64,000 nt of DNA from Rusavskia elegans (GCA_011316305.1 SAUG01000030.1:124001-188000), one strand, 5' to 3'. Numbered from the stretch's first letter, positions 10,857-22,838 are shown. Made by a program: numbers and translations. Notes: generated by a model not told the origin, from the letters alone.

Positions 10857-12094
10857 TCAGGTCTGGAAATCTGCCAATAAGTCCTCCATGGTTCGCTGTC
10901 GTGGCCTACGTAGTGCAGGCCTCTTGAAAGAGCGACTGCTGGCAACTGAGTTTTCTGCAAGCGATCGCTTTTGAGGGCACGAACTGGCAAGAGAGCTACT
11001 ATCGCTGCAACGACCCTTTCGGCGAAATAGCCATGTGTTGCCTGACAGAGCCGGGCTACGGGTAAGTAGGCGACTTGCTGATTTTGCCGTCACGCCTAAC
11101 GAAACGTCGAGGATTGGTTCCAAATCTTTATCGTTCTCGAAAAGCTTGTGCATTGCCTCGATATCGAATAAGGCTCCGTTCTTGAACAAGCCGCTGTAAA
11201 TGTCCTTCCAGGCAGGCAATTCGACTGCGTCGCGGCGGAGTCTGCTATGTTCCTTAGCGTGCCATTCGTGCTGCGTTGCTTGGTCCGTAAGCCCCTCAGA
11301 CACACGACACTGATCTAGAAGGACCATATCCAAAGCAGGGAAGTCTTGGAAATAGGCAAAGATTCTGCCAGTGAGATAAGTCTGGAATCTGCAAACGAGG
11401 ATTCGGAATCTGGAGAAGGCTCCTGATTCGGACGCCGCTCGGCCCCATGCCCTGACGATGCTGTCTTCGAGACTGATCCAACTCGAGTCTTGAGCACTGA
11501 TTGTCAGCATGCCCAGATTTGTCAATCGAGACAAGTGAATCAGGTCGCTTCGTGAACAAAAGAAATCGGACAGGCTGAGGAAGGTGATGAAGTGGAAAGA
11601 GGGAGAGTCAATGTGCCTCATGCATTCGACAACACCCATACTGGATTCAGATAACACCAGTATTTTGTTTTCTAGACGGTCGTTGCGCTGTTTGGCGAAT
11701 AGAGAAGCAAAGATTTTCCAAGTCCGAAGACTGTCCAGTTGTCTGGAGGTGAACGCAATCAATGAATAGCAGCAAGTAATTGGCAGTTCGACTCCTACCT
11801 GCTTTTGGTCTCGAGCCACAACTGGCGGGTCAGATGAAGCGGCAACGTCTCCATCATGTCAGGGGTGAGATTGAAAGTGTTAGCCAGGACTGTACGGATG
11901 CTGATGTCGCGAAGAGAAGCAGATCCTGGGCCGGCATGATTAAGTCGTTTGATGGAATTCTCAAAACTCCTTCGAGTCTTCCATGTCCAATCGGGTGCCA
12001 TGGAGCCCGCTCTGCAAGTACTTTCCATGTAGACTTGTCCGGTTTCAGAATCGAATCCTTGTGCTGACACTTGACCGAGCTTTCTGGTAGCCAT
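10857..12094 (-). CDS. Conserved fungal protein of unknown function (LRR/F-box-like composition)
   Basis: Two exons, 12094-11799 and 11742-10857, with a 56-nt intron give 393 aa. I do not recognise a named family. The middle contains repeating Leu-spaced segments (DLIHLSRLTNLGMLTI, DSIVRAWGRAASESGAFSRFRILVCR, FAYFQDFPALDMVLLDQC) of the kind seen in fungal leucine-rich, F-box-associated proteins. The C-terminus is Ser/Arg-rich and basic (KRSLAENSVASSRSFKRPALRRPRQR), suggesting a nuclear signal. No catalytic motif or membrane segment is visible. It is divergent from the J-domain gene, with starts about 280 bp apart. Low-copy conserved unknown is the safest call. Confidence 0.75.
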
Positions 12095-12374
12095 GTTTGA
12101 AATAGTGTAGAGGGTGTAGCACCATTCCTCTAATGCACCTTCTATGACGCGTTGATTTACAGCCCACGAGACTGCTGTATCTTACAACATGAGCCTTCAG
12201 AATGCGTCGAGGTCTAGACAGACGGAGTATTATGATTGATGAATCACATGCATAAGGCTGAACCCTCGCTTATCTGGCGCTAAGAACCCGTTGCGTCATG
12301 CATCGTCGAGACGTTCCAAACACTTCAACGTCTTCGCAACTTTGACGTCGAGGCAGGTCGCGGGCGACTTCAAG

Positions 12375-13310
12375 ATGTCCAAGAAATACCTTCTCTCCTT
12401 GTCATCATGCTCCAACCTCCAGAATTTATGTCTTTCGCTTCCAATTACGATGTCGAGCCCGCAGCCCTATCAACGGCAGTATGGTCACAAAGCCCCAAAT
12501 GGCAATCGGCAAACCACAGGAGCAAAGCGGCAGAAGTATACCACCACTCAGACACGCAACTCATCACTTCCAGAGGATGGAATTTCTCCATGGCCCGAAA
12601 TGCCTACGCCCTCTACCAATCCTACCCCCTACCAGATCTTCCAGTTGTACAAGGCAGCGCCCTACAAGAAATGCCGATTCTACGAACTGGTAAAGCTCTA
12701 TCATCCAGATCGACACGGCCACTCCTGTAACGTCCCACACGTTGACAGCCTACCCCACGATACCAAGATGAAACGCTATCGTCTCATAGTCGCCGCGAAC
12801 AACATTCTGTCTGATCCTACTAAGCGAAGAGCATACGACCTTTGGGGCGCTGGCTGGAGTAATTATACAGACGTGGGAGGAGCGCCGCATACTCCGGGCC
12901 CCAGCATGAAGACACGATGGTCCGGCTTCCACGACAATGGCTCACCAGCCGGCAACGCAACCTGGGAAGACTGGGAGAAATGGTATCGGAAAGGCACGCC
13001 AGACCACCAGTCACCGGTTTACTGCTCAAATGGAGAGTTCATCTCATTTGTGGCATTCGTCGTGTTCCTCAGCGCTATCTGGCAAGCTTCACGGGTGGAT
13101 GGACATCAGAAACGCTTCAATGAGCAGGTCGAGCTTGTCCACAACGATGCCAGCAAGAATCTCCGTCAACGAAGAAGTGAAACAAGGGAACTATCCAACG
13201 ATAAGGCTATTCTAAGATTCGTGAGGGCAAGAGAGCAAAGTGGCATACCCTCGGTATCCGAGATACCCGAGTCGGAGAGTCTCACCGAGCAAGAATGTCT
13301 ACCTCCCTGA
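12375..13310 (+). CDS. J-domain protein with one membrane segment
   Basis: A single-exon gene of 311 aa from ATG 12375; a later in-frame ATG at 12450 is an alternative, and the frame stays open upstream without an ATG. A J-domain-like block runs from YQIFQLYKAAPYKKCRFYELVKLYHPDRHG, with the diagnostic HPD, through a helix ending in NNILSDPTKRRAYDLWGAGW. A hydrophobic stretch (FISFVAFVVFLSAIWQA, about residues 225-241) would anchor it, followed by a charged helical tail. J-domain proteins stimulate Hsp70 ATPase. The Ser/Leu-rich N-terminus of the longer form could be a mitochondrial presequence, so an inner-membrane cochaperone is plausible. The subfamily was not identified. Confidence 0.8.
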   Translation: MSKKYLLSLSSCSNLQNLCLSLPITMSSPQPYQRQYGHKAPNGNRQTTGAKRQKYTTTQTRNSSLPEDGISPWPEMPTPSTNPTPYQIFQLYKAAPYKKCRFYELVKLYHPDRHGHSCNVPHVDSLPHDTKMKRYRLIVAANNILSDPTKRRAYDLWGAGWSNYTDVGGAPHTPGPSMKTRWSGFHDNGSPAGNATWEDWEKWYRKGTPDHQSPVYCSNGEFISFVAFVVFLSAIWQASRVDGHQKRFNEQVELVHNDASKNLRQRRSETRELSNDKAILRFVRAREQSGIPSVSEIPESESLTEQECLPP

Positions 13311-13513
13311 ACTCAAGTCAGTGAGTATACCACTCGGAAATCGTGGACCAAAAATGAAGTGTTGGCCCTGGGTCTCGGGTGACGTTCTAAGCACGTGCCA
13401 AGAGATCTGGAGCCGAGGTTCCGACTTCGACCTTCTAACCCCTCGATTTATGAATATCAACCTGTTAAGATAACCCCTGTTCCGATTCTTGAGGTGTATC
13501 TGAAGGCGGCTTG

Positions 13514-14506
13514 ATGGCAGCCAATCTGATTCATCTTTCTGAAGTGCAACGATTGAGCCCGCTGGTATTGAGACTATTGGGCGGCAATCCCGGAAAGGTA
13601 TGACTCTGTCAAGGAGGCACGAACATATCCTGAGATCGTGCTATTGAAATTGCAGACAGTTCACCTTACAAGGTATCTTGTTCGCGAATCAAGGGATTTT
13701 CTTCGGACGATGCTGATTCGATAGGGACGAACACATACATTGTCGGCAACGGGTCCCAGCGCCTTCTAATAGACACTGGCGAAGGGAAACCATCGTGGTC
13801 AGAATGCCTGTCATCCATCTTGGCATCTGAACACGCTACTATATCTGATGCCCTATTGACACATTGGCACCCCGACCATGTCGGTGGCGTCAACGACCTG
13901 CTCAAGCTCTGTCCTGATGCCCGGATCCACAAGCATAGTGCTACCGATGGGCAGCTTCCCATAGAAGATGGCCAAAAGTTCACAACCCAGGGTGCTGTAC
14001 TGCGTGCGTTGCACTGCCCCGGTCATACCAGCGATCATATGGCTCTTGTGCTCGAACAGGAAGACGCTATGTTTACTGGGGACAATGTCCTTGGACATGG
14101 AACAGCTGTATTTGAAGACCTCACAGTGTATATGACAAGTCTTCAGCGGATGCACGAGCGATTTTCGGGCCGAGCGTATCCTGGGCACGGGGCGGTTATT
14201 GACGACGGGAGGCGGCGTATCACCGAGTACATTGAACATCGTCAGCAGCGGGAGCGAGAGGTGCTCCATGTGCTGACGGAAGCTCGGAAAGATTTCAGCG
14301 TTCGATATGATGATACGACGCAAGGAGCCAAAACGCCGATGGAGATGGTCAAGATCATCTACAAAGACGTGCCTGAAACGCTTCACGAGCCGGCAGCTCG
14401 GGTGGTTGAACAAGTTCTACACAAGTTGGCCAAGGAAGAGAAAGTGGTGCAGCTCGAAGACGGTCACGGATGGCTGATTGCCGCTACGTCAAGCTCTATG
14501 ATGTGA
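13514..14506 (+). CDS. LACTB2-type metallo-beta-lactamase fold hydrolase
   Basis: Three exons: 13514-13597, a 13-nt microexon 13660-13672, and 13725-14506. They give 879 nt and 292 aa. The microexon restores the family sequence GNPGK-FTLQGTNTYIVGNG across the junctions. The metal-binding motif is THWHPDHVGG (HxHxDH, about residues 84-93), followed by CPGHTSDH, FTGDNVLGHGT and YPGHG. A helical winged-helix-like tail (EPAARVVEQVLHKLAKEEKV) completes the LACTB2 layout. Mammalian LACTB2 is a mitochondrial endoribonuclease; related fungal enzymes act as product-release thioesterases in polyketide clusters. The distance (over 41 kb) from the polyketide synthase here argues for the housekeeping form. 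Confidence 0.88.
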
Positions 14507-16308
14507 ACATTCCATGATGCTACCGCTTGGTCCACGGCAACCAATAAGTGCCGCTTGGGAGCTGTGGTTCGTCATCTTAGACAATGCTCGCATCAGTGTC
14601 TGAGTTATTCATCCATCGCGAGGCAGGAAATAAGTATTGAGTTGCTCGCTTTCAACGTCTCGACGGAGCGATATGTGCGAGTGTTTTGGTACATGGTCCT
14701 TGATGCTGGACGACGTATGTGGGTGTAATCGACCTTCGTCCTTAAATATTCCGGATCTACAACAGCATCCACATAGACACCATACGAGTAATACCCTAGA
14801 GCCAGATGCCCGTCGAGGGTTTAAAATCGTGATAAATATCTCACATGAAAGTATCGAACAATTCACCGGAAAACTGTCAATCAATACGCTCAAGCGACGA
14901 GTAGTGGCTCACCATAACCGAGCAGAGCTGCCCCCTGCATTGCAATCGTCATAAGCTCATGCTCGGGATTCTGTATCCATCCATCTAGGTAGTCCATCTT
15001 GTTGGCCTTTACCAAGAGTAAGGTAGTTCAAAGTTTCGTCAAGATGGCAAAGAAATAATGCCAAGAGTCCCTGGATCTTCAGGGGTTGCACGGTGCCAAG
15101 TCTGGGGAGCGGCTGGCGGAATTAAGCACAAGCACTAAGGTAAATACGCTTCTTGGCGCCAAGGAGCCTTCAAGGACCAGCAACGAGACCGACCGAGTAC
15201 TCTAGTATCATGATGGCCTCACATCTGCATGATCCAAAGCAGCTGGTACCAAACGTTTGCAGCAAATGATCCGCCCGAATGAGGGAGAGATGTAATTACA
15301 CTATTTCCCTCGTCAACATCATCGATCATGCAGCAATCCATCATACCGTCATACGAAATGATCGACGACGCAAGTTCTCCGTACCTTATTCTGCTTTCGA
15401 CTGCACCGCCACAGTGATCGGCGGCTTCTGGACCCTTGAGACCCTTTGATCGTCGCTTTCACCTGCTTGCCGTGACACGTCAAACGAGACCGAGGTCGCT
15501 AGAGGACAGTAGCCGACAGTAGTCAGGCTTGCTCAGGACCCTGAACGGCGACCCTGAACGCGAGAGCTAGGTATCATCTTCGAATAACTTCCATCTGGTG
15601 CAGATCTGCTCTGCGGGGTTACCATCTGAGCCTTCCGTTACTCGGCCTAGGTCATGCAAGAACTCTCGTGATGATGGCACGGACAAAATGATGCAATCGA
15701 CTCATTTTCGGAAGAGTTGCTCCTGGGCTCGTTACTAAGTACATCTGCGCCAAGAGCAATACTCGGAAGCAAATGCCGAAAGATGACCGACGGTACTCGC
15801 AGATAGGCGAAGATTGGATAGCATTCATATTCTTCTACGCTGCCGTACGTGTCCGGCCCGGGGTATCACAAAATATCCTCCAGAGAATCGGAACCCGCTC
15901 GGACATGTGGACTAAATACAATATAGTGGTTTCGGGGATAATTACAAAGTGTGGTAAGAAGCGACTGTGGTATCTAGATCGTGTACCGTCGTGGTCGTTA
16001 AGATTAAGGGGTTCGTGATTCGAGGACTCGTTTATCATCCTCGTCTTGATCATGTCATTGGCAGATGCTTCGATCCGGTACAAACTTCATTCTGGAGCCA
16101 AACAGATCACCGGTTGCCTTGATGTCTGTAGTGTAGTAGATCGTGTGTGTTGAGAGGGGTTCCATGTTATTTTGCCCGAGGAGGACCATCCCTCGTCGGC
16201 TGGGCAGAGTTCATGACTTTCGTAAATCGCGCCAAGTGGGTATCAAAAAAAAAAAAGAAGAAAAAAAAAAAAAGAAAAGAAAACTTGAAAAGATGCAAAG
16301 CTCGGATC
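14507..16308. other. Long intergenic region (1.8 kb)
   Basis: This lies between the metallo-beta-lactamase (+) and the grainyhead-like gene (-), so it should contain two 3' UTRs. The longest frames (about 14637-14954 and 15773-16018) have no recognisable domain, compositional bias or splice logic. Near its right end, 16244-16285, is a long A tract on the plus strand (poly-T in the 3' flank of the grainyhead-like gene). No tRNA B-box or repeat was recognised. Confidence 0.55.
16244..16285. repeat. Low-complexity A-rich tract
   Basis: Two long adenine runs interrupted by G occur on the plus strand just beyond the stop of the minus-strand grainyhead-like gene. On the sense strand this is poly-T in the 3' flank. 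It is simple sequence, possibly length-variable. Confidence 0.8.
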
Positions 16309-18970
16309 CTAGAAGAAGAGTCGCATCTCGAGACTCGTCGCGCCCGGGGATGAGGTTTGCTCTTGTTTGAGAGCAGCCTCCGCTCGTGTCTCCGACACTT
16401 CCACAATCATGTCCTGCCCCTCGGGCAACTCACGAACCACGGCGTCGTCGATCATGATCTTGAGCCCTTTGTGGTTAACTTGAACCGTCCGACTGATTCG
16501 GCTCGGCTCCACATCGCACTTGTTGGCAAGTTTGCTGACTAATTCACTGACGGTGCGCTCCATCAGATAGACAGCCTTGTAGCAATCGTCGCTGGCTGTC
16601 CCGTCGACATTTCGGAGCAACGCATAGACACAGGCGACCGGTCTTGTCGTCCGCTCCACAGGCGCCTTATAGTTTGGATCAATACCGACCGTTTCGATCC
16701 ACTGGGGCATCCCGGCACTGTGCTGGCTTCGCTCGACTTTGACGGGAGGACCGGCAGGATTTTGTGTACTTGCGGGATTCAGGTGTGGCAGTTCCGTGTT
16801 GGTGAACTGCGAAAACGCGTCCCAGTCGTCGTGTAGGTGATTTTCTATCCCAATGCCGGGATACTCAAGCTGCCCGGTCGACTGGAATGGTACGGGCGCG
16901 GAGTGGGCGCTCAAGGGGGACGCACTGGAATTAGACGGCGACGTGGCTTCGCTAGCTTTTTGATCTTGGGAGAGTCTTCTTTCATCGAATGGTTTGCCAG
17001 CAGTCATGTCAGGTGGCTGTCCGGGAAGAGCCACTGGGTATAGGTCAGGGTCGTCGTCCTCGTATCCTTTGAGGTATAGCAAACTGTATGGCCTGGTAGA
17101 GCTAAACATGTTCTGCAGTGTCGCAAGCTTCATTTGTAAATCTTCCTCCAGAGCTGGCCTGCCGCCAGACCCCTGCGACGAGATTGACCATGTCCTTTTG
17201 TGTTTGTGTACTTTAGCCGGGCGACTGCCACTGGCCTTGGCCAAGGAGCCACTCCTCTTTCGTTTCCCCGAATCCTTCATGCCGGTTTCTACCTGGGTTA
17301 CCTGCTGCTTGTGCTTTTCGATATTCTTTTTAATGTGAGCTACATCGTTGGAAAGCTTGCGTTCGGCTCCGTGATCCCGAAACAGCTTGACCTTGCAGAA
17401 GCACACCTCGGATATTGGTCCGGGCGGTGAGTCCGGTGTGCCTGGGCTGAGGAGCTCTGTCTTTGCACACAAACGAACGGGAATACCTTTGACGCCTTTG
17501 GAATGGCTGAAGTCGGTTGATAGGAAATTGAAGCGAACCGCAACGGAGCATTCGACTCTTGATGCCCCTTGGGCAGGGCTCCAGGTCACAGAGAAGCAGT
17601 CGAATGAGGACTTTTCCAACTCCACTCGCGGACGTTTCGTTTCGACGTCTCCACCCTGGTTGGGGTCGACATACTCAACAGCCTGAAGCTTTCCACCCCT
17701 TTGGTGTGCCTCGGCAAGACCCCTCCCTTCCTTCCAAAGTTGCCAACATGCCGCAGGTCGTTGTCTTTGCTGCTGGTCCTCGAAGGAGATGCGCACGACG
17801 GTACGATATCTGACCGGAACTGGTGAAGGAGCCACACCAAGGGTGTCGACAATGGAAACTACGTATGCCTGACCTTTGTTCAAGTAGGTTACTGGGATCT
17901 CATCTGCGTTCTTGATCATGGCCGTAGGTGCATTCAGCGTTACTTGATACCGAAACCTGGGGGAAACTGTTAGCACGTGGCTTTTGGCATTCTGCAGCCC
18001 GAGGACTTACTTGTCTTTCAATTGTAGAGCTGAATCCGGCATGGACGAGCTGAAGATTTGCGGCGGGAAGGTGCTGACCTTTGACTGCTGAGTCATGGCA
18101 TTACCTGCGATGGTCTGTGGTCTAGGCGTCGTGTCGTCCATTGTGTTAAACCCCGAGTCTTGATGTAAGAATGAGCTTGGTGGGAAGGTTTCTGTGGCGC
18201 CAAAGTGATTTGACGATTGAAACCCATTAGGCTCCAAGAAATTTGACTGGAAGCCATGCATATCGAACGCAGTTGCTGTGAGGTCGCGGCCTTCGGAATG
18301 TGCCAGACTAAGAGGAGTCCCCAAGTGAAACCCGAGGTTTGGTGTATGAAGATCGCCGGCTTTGTTGTGATAGTATGTGCCACATCCTCCGGTGCTGGGT
18401 GTACAATATCCAGGAGTCTGGTTTGTCATAGAAGCGAAAGCGAAAGAGCTGGCGTCGACGAAGGACGATGTCAATCGCCAATCATCGTTTGATGCTCGGA
18501 AGGTTGACTCTTCGGCCTTGCTGTCACTGACGTTTTCAAAATGCCTGCGTGGTCAGTTAGTCATGGAAGAATTCCTGCAAATTGCATGTGTGGGCACAAA
18601 TACGCAGAGCGGATCTGCCTGAACCACCACAAAAATGGCGCGGGAATGAAACAGTATACAAGGCTCATATGAATTCAAAGTAGAGGATAGAAAAGAGCGA
18701 CCGCACCTGTGATCCATGACAGGGTCAGAGAGAGGGCCACTGAGCTGTGTGGTACTCTGGGTAGTAGCGGCCGTAGAAGTCGTTATTGTACCAGGGCCGA
18801 CATTGGGGTAGGTGTTCCTGAAGGCAGCATAGAACTCCTCAGGTGGTTTCTGCGAGGTCCGCCTGGTCGAAGGGGTTGTGTCAGTGTAGGAACGGTGACG
18901 AGCTCGGTCCAGTAGATGAGAAGGAAAGACCAAAGCACCGAGTGGTGAAGACGTACCGATTGCGAAACAT
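16309..18970 (-). CDS. Grainyhead/CP2 transcription factor (csp-2-like)
   Basis: Four exons: 18970-18957 (only 14 nt of coding sequence), 18862-18707, 18544-18011 and 17956-16309. They sum to 2352 nt and 783 aa, with introns of 94, 162 and 54 nt. The N-terminus (MFRNRRTSQKPPEEFYAAFR) resembles Neurospora csp-2. The CP2 DNA-binding region begins near residue 235 with FRYQVTLNAPTAMI and IPVTYLNKGQAYVVSI, and continues through VRISFEDQQQRQ, FSVTWSP and KGVKGIPVRLCAKTE. A basic segment (SGKRKRSGSLAKASGSRPAKVHKHKR) and a C-terminal dimerisation-like region (VYLMERTVSELVSKLANKC) follow. Fungal grainyhead factors control cell-wall remodelling and conidial separation. The 5' intergenic region is long (1.4 kb), suggesting complex control. 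The call rests on the CP2 signature. Confidence 0.88.
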
Positions 18971-20372
18971 TGAGACCGTCCACCGGAAATCAAGGTGATG
19001 TAGAAGTTATATATGTGGCTGTGGTGAGGCGTTCGAGTTCTTTTCCGGATGCAAAGACCAGAGGTTAAAGTATGCGTCTACGAGTGCGTCTTGAGGAAGG
19101 ACATGGTAACGGGTTGCGCAAGTGCGCAGGACATGCCTAGAAATTAAAGCTTAGGCCCAAGGAGATGGAGCAGCATCATCCAATCCAGTGGCTCGGAAAC
19201 GTCATGGCGCCAGCGAAAGGACCCTGGCAAGGACCCTGGAAAGGACCCTGGCCGACACAACTCACAGCAGCGACGACATGATAGCTTCGAGTGTTGCACC
19301 CGCTGGGTCTGGAGCGCCACGAAGTTCCACGTTAGTTGCACCGCCTCATCGAACTATCAGCACGCACCAGTGAGGAGCTAGCAAGGGGCATGTCCTCGGG
19401 ATCACCGATCGTCCATTAATTTCCCAGTAGAGGTAACTCAGGTGAGGCGCTCGAGTCTCCGATCGCGTTCGACTGCCGGGCCCACTGTGGCTCGCTTACT
19501 TTGGGATTAAATGTGGCTCGCTACTTTGCGATCGGCAGCTCCTTCCAGACTTTGAGCCACAGCGGGATTCAAGCGTGCATCATCGGCATCCCTCCAATGA
19601 GAATGGGCGAGAGGGCGGGGGACACCTCCTGTCCACGACCCGAAGTTCCCAAAAGGCAATCTGCCAATTTAATACCGCCAAATCCAATCCGAATGCTCGG
19701 CCAGGGGATTGTTGCGTTCAGGGCGAAACAAGAGCAGAATAATGTGCCACGGGGTGGGGTTGGTTGTCGCCCAGACGGGCTGCGAGAGGTAAGCGAAATG
19801 AGTTAATGAGATGGTTACATGTGTGGCCGTTTGCATGATGATAGTCTCCTCTTGGGTTTTCGGTTTTCCTCAAGGGCGCTTGCACTCAGAGTCCGGGACC
19901 CAACCAGGAAGGAGACACTCCGAGACAGAACCACGGACAAGGGGTACGTACTCCCATCATCCCATGCTCCGATCTGCGGTTCTAACTGTAACAAGCGGTC
20001 GTGATATTAGATTTAGTGTCGAGTGGCTGTGCAATTGTGGCGTCCAGCTATCAAGCACGGATTGCCGAAATGTGCTATTTGCCCCGTCCGGCATGTATTA
20101 TTGACTATCCTCGGGACAACTGTTCTGCTCCCGCTGGAAGGGGCGTCGTAGGACTTGGACAGACGGATCGAAAGAGATCAAAGGTTTTGGGTGATATGGG
20201 ATGAGAAGTTTCGGATGAAAAGCCAAGCCTTGGCATTTTGCAATCTTAGCGTTATCGCATCAGGCAAGTTCCAGTGACGTCTGGTCACACTGGCTACACA
20301 GCAGACCGCAATAATTGAACCATCAGTATCATATCGACGGTGTGGGTCTGGTATCTTTGCAGGCCGTCTGTG
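18971..20372. other. Divergent intergenic region, grainyhead-like / oxysterol-binding protein
   Basis: This 1.4-kb stretch separates two divergent starts. It contains a short tandem repeat (19216-19251), a near-duplicate 17-18-bp pair beginning TGTGGCTCGCT (19486-19503 and 19512-19528), and several GC-rich blocks. Frames are short and not protein-like. Long leaders with upstream frames are likely but cannot be placed. Confidence 0.5.
19216..19251. repeat. 12-bp tandem repeat, three copies
   Basis: Three adjacent units of the form (a/c)aaggaccctgg occupy 19216-19227, 19228-19239 and 19240-19251, with one variable first base. They lie about 250 bp upstream of the grainyhead-like start codon. 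Confidence 0.85.
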
Positions 20373-22174
20373 ATGACTTCCACTCCGACGAGTACATCGG
20401 CGAACAGAGACCGGGCATCACCAGCTCCATCATCACGAACCTCTGCCGAAACAGCAGATGCGCCCACTACCTCCATACCAACAGCCTACGTCTCGGACAA
20501 GGCAGATGACAGCTCCAAACTACGCGTCTTCCTCAGTATCCTACGCAAGTAAGTCTTGGTCCGCCATTATCAGCCTGCGCTATCCTGAGCTCGCCGAGAT
20601 TCAAACCCCCTAATGCTCCCCCACCTCTGATTGCACTTTTCTCAAAGAATGCCTTCGTCCGAGCAGCTAACCAGACCTCCCGCAGATTCATCGGTGTTGC
20701 AGATATAGCCTCCGTCAGGTTCTCCTTGCCAGCGCAGCTTCTCGAGCCAACGCCAAATTTAGGCAAGTCTTACATTCGATCTAAAATCAATCTCGAGGCG
20801 TGCTTTTGTCTGGTGACTTGGCTGATGGCTTTGAAGAGTACTGGAATTACCTTGATCGGCCAGAGACCTTCATCAGGTTTATATACCACTATCCCGTCAA
20901 AGAATTACAGCTTACCTCTAGGCCAGTATTGGAGATTCCGACGATGCGCTTGGGCGTATGCTAGCAGTACTACGCTTCTGGTTCACAAAGGATCTGGTAA
21001 GACCAAAAATCCGAACCAGCTGGATTTGACGTTGAATACTCTTTCAGAAATACGTTAAGGGAAAGCCTTGCAAACCATATAATTCTGCGCTTGGGGAATT
21101 CTTCAGGGTATGCCTAGGTGCCGACGGAAATATCTGCCTTCCTACTGAACCCAGTGCAGTGTAACTGGGAAGTCGAAGACAGCTCGCCGGCAATCATCGG
21201 CAACGGTCCCAAAGTATCCGCTACGGGGAATGTCAGTACTGAACCCCCCAGGGTCGTACGGGTCTCCTACATCACGGAGCAGACATCGCATCATCCTCCA
21301 GTATCCGCATTTTGGGTAGACTGTCCCGTCAAGGGTATATCAGCCCGGGGATTCGATCAGTTGAGCGCCAAATTCACAGGGACCAGCGTCCGAGTTACTC
21401 CAGGTGCCCACAATCTTGGCATCTTCATCAACCTTCAGCATCGTGATAATGAAGAGTATCGGCTCACGCATCCTGCAGCACACTTAACTGGCATTCTAAG
21501 GGGATCCCTCTCCGTCACCGTTGCAGATACATGCTACATTACGTGCCCGAAGTCAAGGATAAAGGTCATACTTCACTATCTCGAGGAGGGCTGGCTGGGC
21601 AAGGCACAAAACCGGGTCCTCGGCGTCATATTTCACTATGATCCAGACAACGACTCCATCGCTAGAAGCAAGGATGTTCCGGAAAAGGATGTTCTTGCGC
21701 GGATCGACGGCTGCTGGCAAGATCAAGTACGTTACACAATGAAAGACACAAAGGTACTGCCATCTGAACCTTGTTGGATCATCCATCCAAAACTTGAAGC
21801 AATAGTTGACTGTCATGCCGCAGGAGTCGCAACTTCTTGTCGACCTCAATCCTCTCTGGCCCATCCCTAAGATTATCCCGCCTGAAAACCAACAACTCAC
21901 CAACGAAAGCCGCCGCTTCTGGCACGGCGTCACCGAAGCCATTCTCACCAAGCAGTACGGTCAAGCGACGAAAGTCAAACAGGAGTTGGAGGAACGCCAG
22001 CGCGAAAAAGCCACTTCACGCAAGGACCAGGGTTCGGAGTGGAAACCACGGTTTTTCACAGAAGCTATAATGCCGAACGGGAAGCCGGAGCTTACAGAAG
22101 ATGGGATCCGGGCGCTGAAGGGGTTACAAGTGGGCGACTACCATCTCGAGGAAAGCGCTATACTGGGCGCTTGA
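20373..22174 (+). CDS. Oxysterol-binding protein homologue (Kes1/Osh4 type)
   Basis: Seven exons: 20373-20548, 20686-20762, 20837-20876, 20927-20996, 21048-21107, 21160-21753 and 21824-22174. They give 1368 nt and 455 aa. The N-terminus is Thr/Ser-rich, then the lid and ORD begin with KLRVFLSILRKFIG, SVRFSLPAQLLEPTPNLEYW and GKPCKPYNSALGEFFR. The family fingerprint EQTSHHPPVSAF is present, and the end has WRFWHGVTEAI-like sequence plus EWKPRFF. Short ORD-only proteins exchange sterol for PI4P between ER, Golgi and plasma membrane. There is no PH domain or FFAT motif, as expected for the Kes1 class. The second intron (20763-20836) has a GC donor in the context AG|GCAAGT. Confidence 0.92.
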
Positions 22175-22838
22175 GCGCTTCGTCGACGTTATCATTGCAT
22201 CGGACATTGATCAGTTGGGCCGTGCAGCAGGCATACTGTATTTATTCTGCTCGTCATTCTTTGGATTCAGCATCGGCGGGGGATGGAGTTTCGGGTGGGC
22301 TTTCAGCTGGCGCGTGGGGTCACGTCCTGATGTGTTCGGGTAGACTACTCGGAAGGTGAACTGGCATTTGTCGTAGGCTACGCCTCTTGATCAAAATTGT
22401 TGAAATCCATCAGTGGTCTCGTTTGCGCTCACAGAATCGCAATGTTCACTGTCTCTGCCTAGCTGTCGTAGGTCCGTTGAGGTTTTCAAGATATCTTAAG
22501 CCCGTACAGACAACCCCCTCTGACTACTCCATGTGTTGATGACGCCTTGTCCAACCAGTGTATTGATGCTTTTATAGACCCCTGAAACGCCTCTTGATGG
22601 CATGATCGAACGTCTATACTCTCATGCTAAACTCCCATCCATAATCAAAGTCGAAGGTCCAGCATGTCAACGACAAGATTGTAGTTTTGAGTCGCTCCAG
22701 GCCCTTCACCGCCTGCGAGGTCACAGTGCTCCCAAGGCAAACACTGCTGATCATCGAAGACCCTCACAGCTCCTTCTGAGGGAATGTGGACGCAAAATCC
22801 AGAATGCCAAGCTGAGGCATGAGTCCATACATTAATAA
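22175..22838. other. Convergent intergenic region
   Basis: This 664-bp region between the stops of the oxysterol-binding protein (+) and the metallopeptidase (-) holds presumed 3' UTRs. A minus frame crossing 22645-22947 overlaps the last metallopeptidase exon in the wrong frame and is not coding. Nothing else was recognised. Confidence 0.5.

Noticed and set aside
13514..14506. Metallo-beta-lactamase as polyketide-releasing thioesterase
   Set aside because: It is over 41 kb from the synthase with many housekeeping genes between, and its C-terminal layout fits the LACTB2 form. Release thioesterases of this fold usually serve non-reducing synthases.
15773..16018. An 81-codon plus-strand frame in the 1.8-kb gap
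   Set aside because: Random-looking composition and no partner exons.
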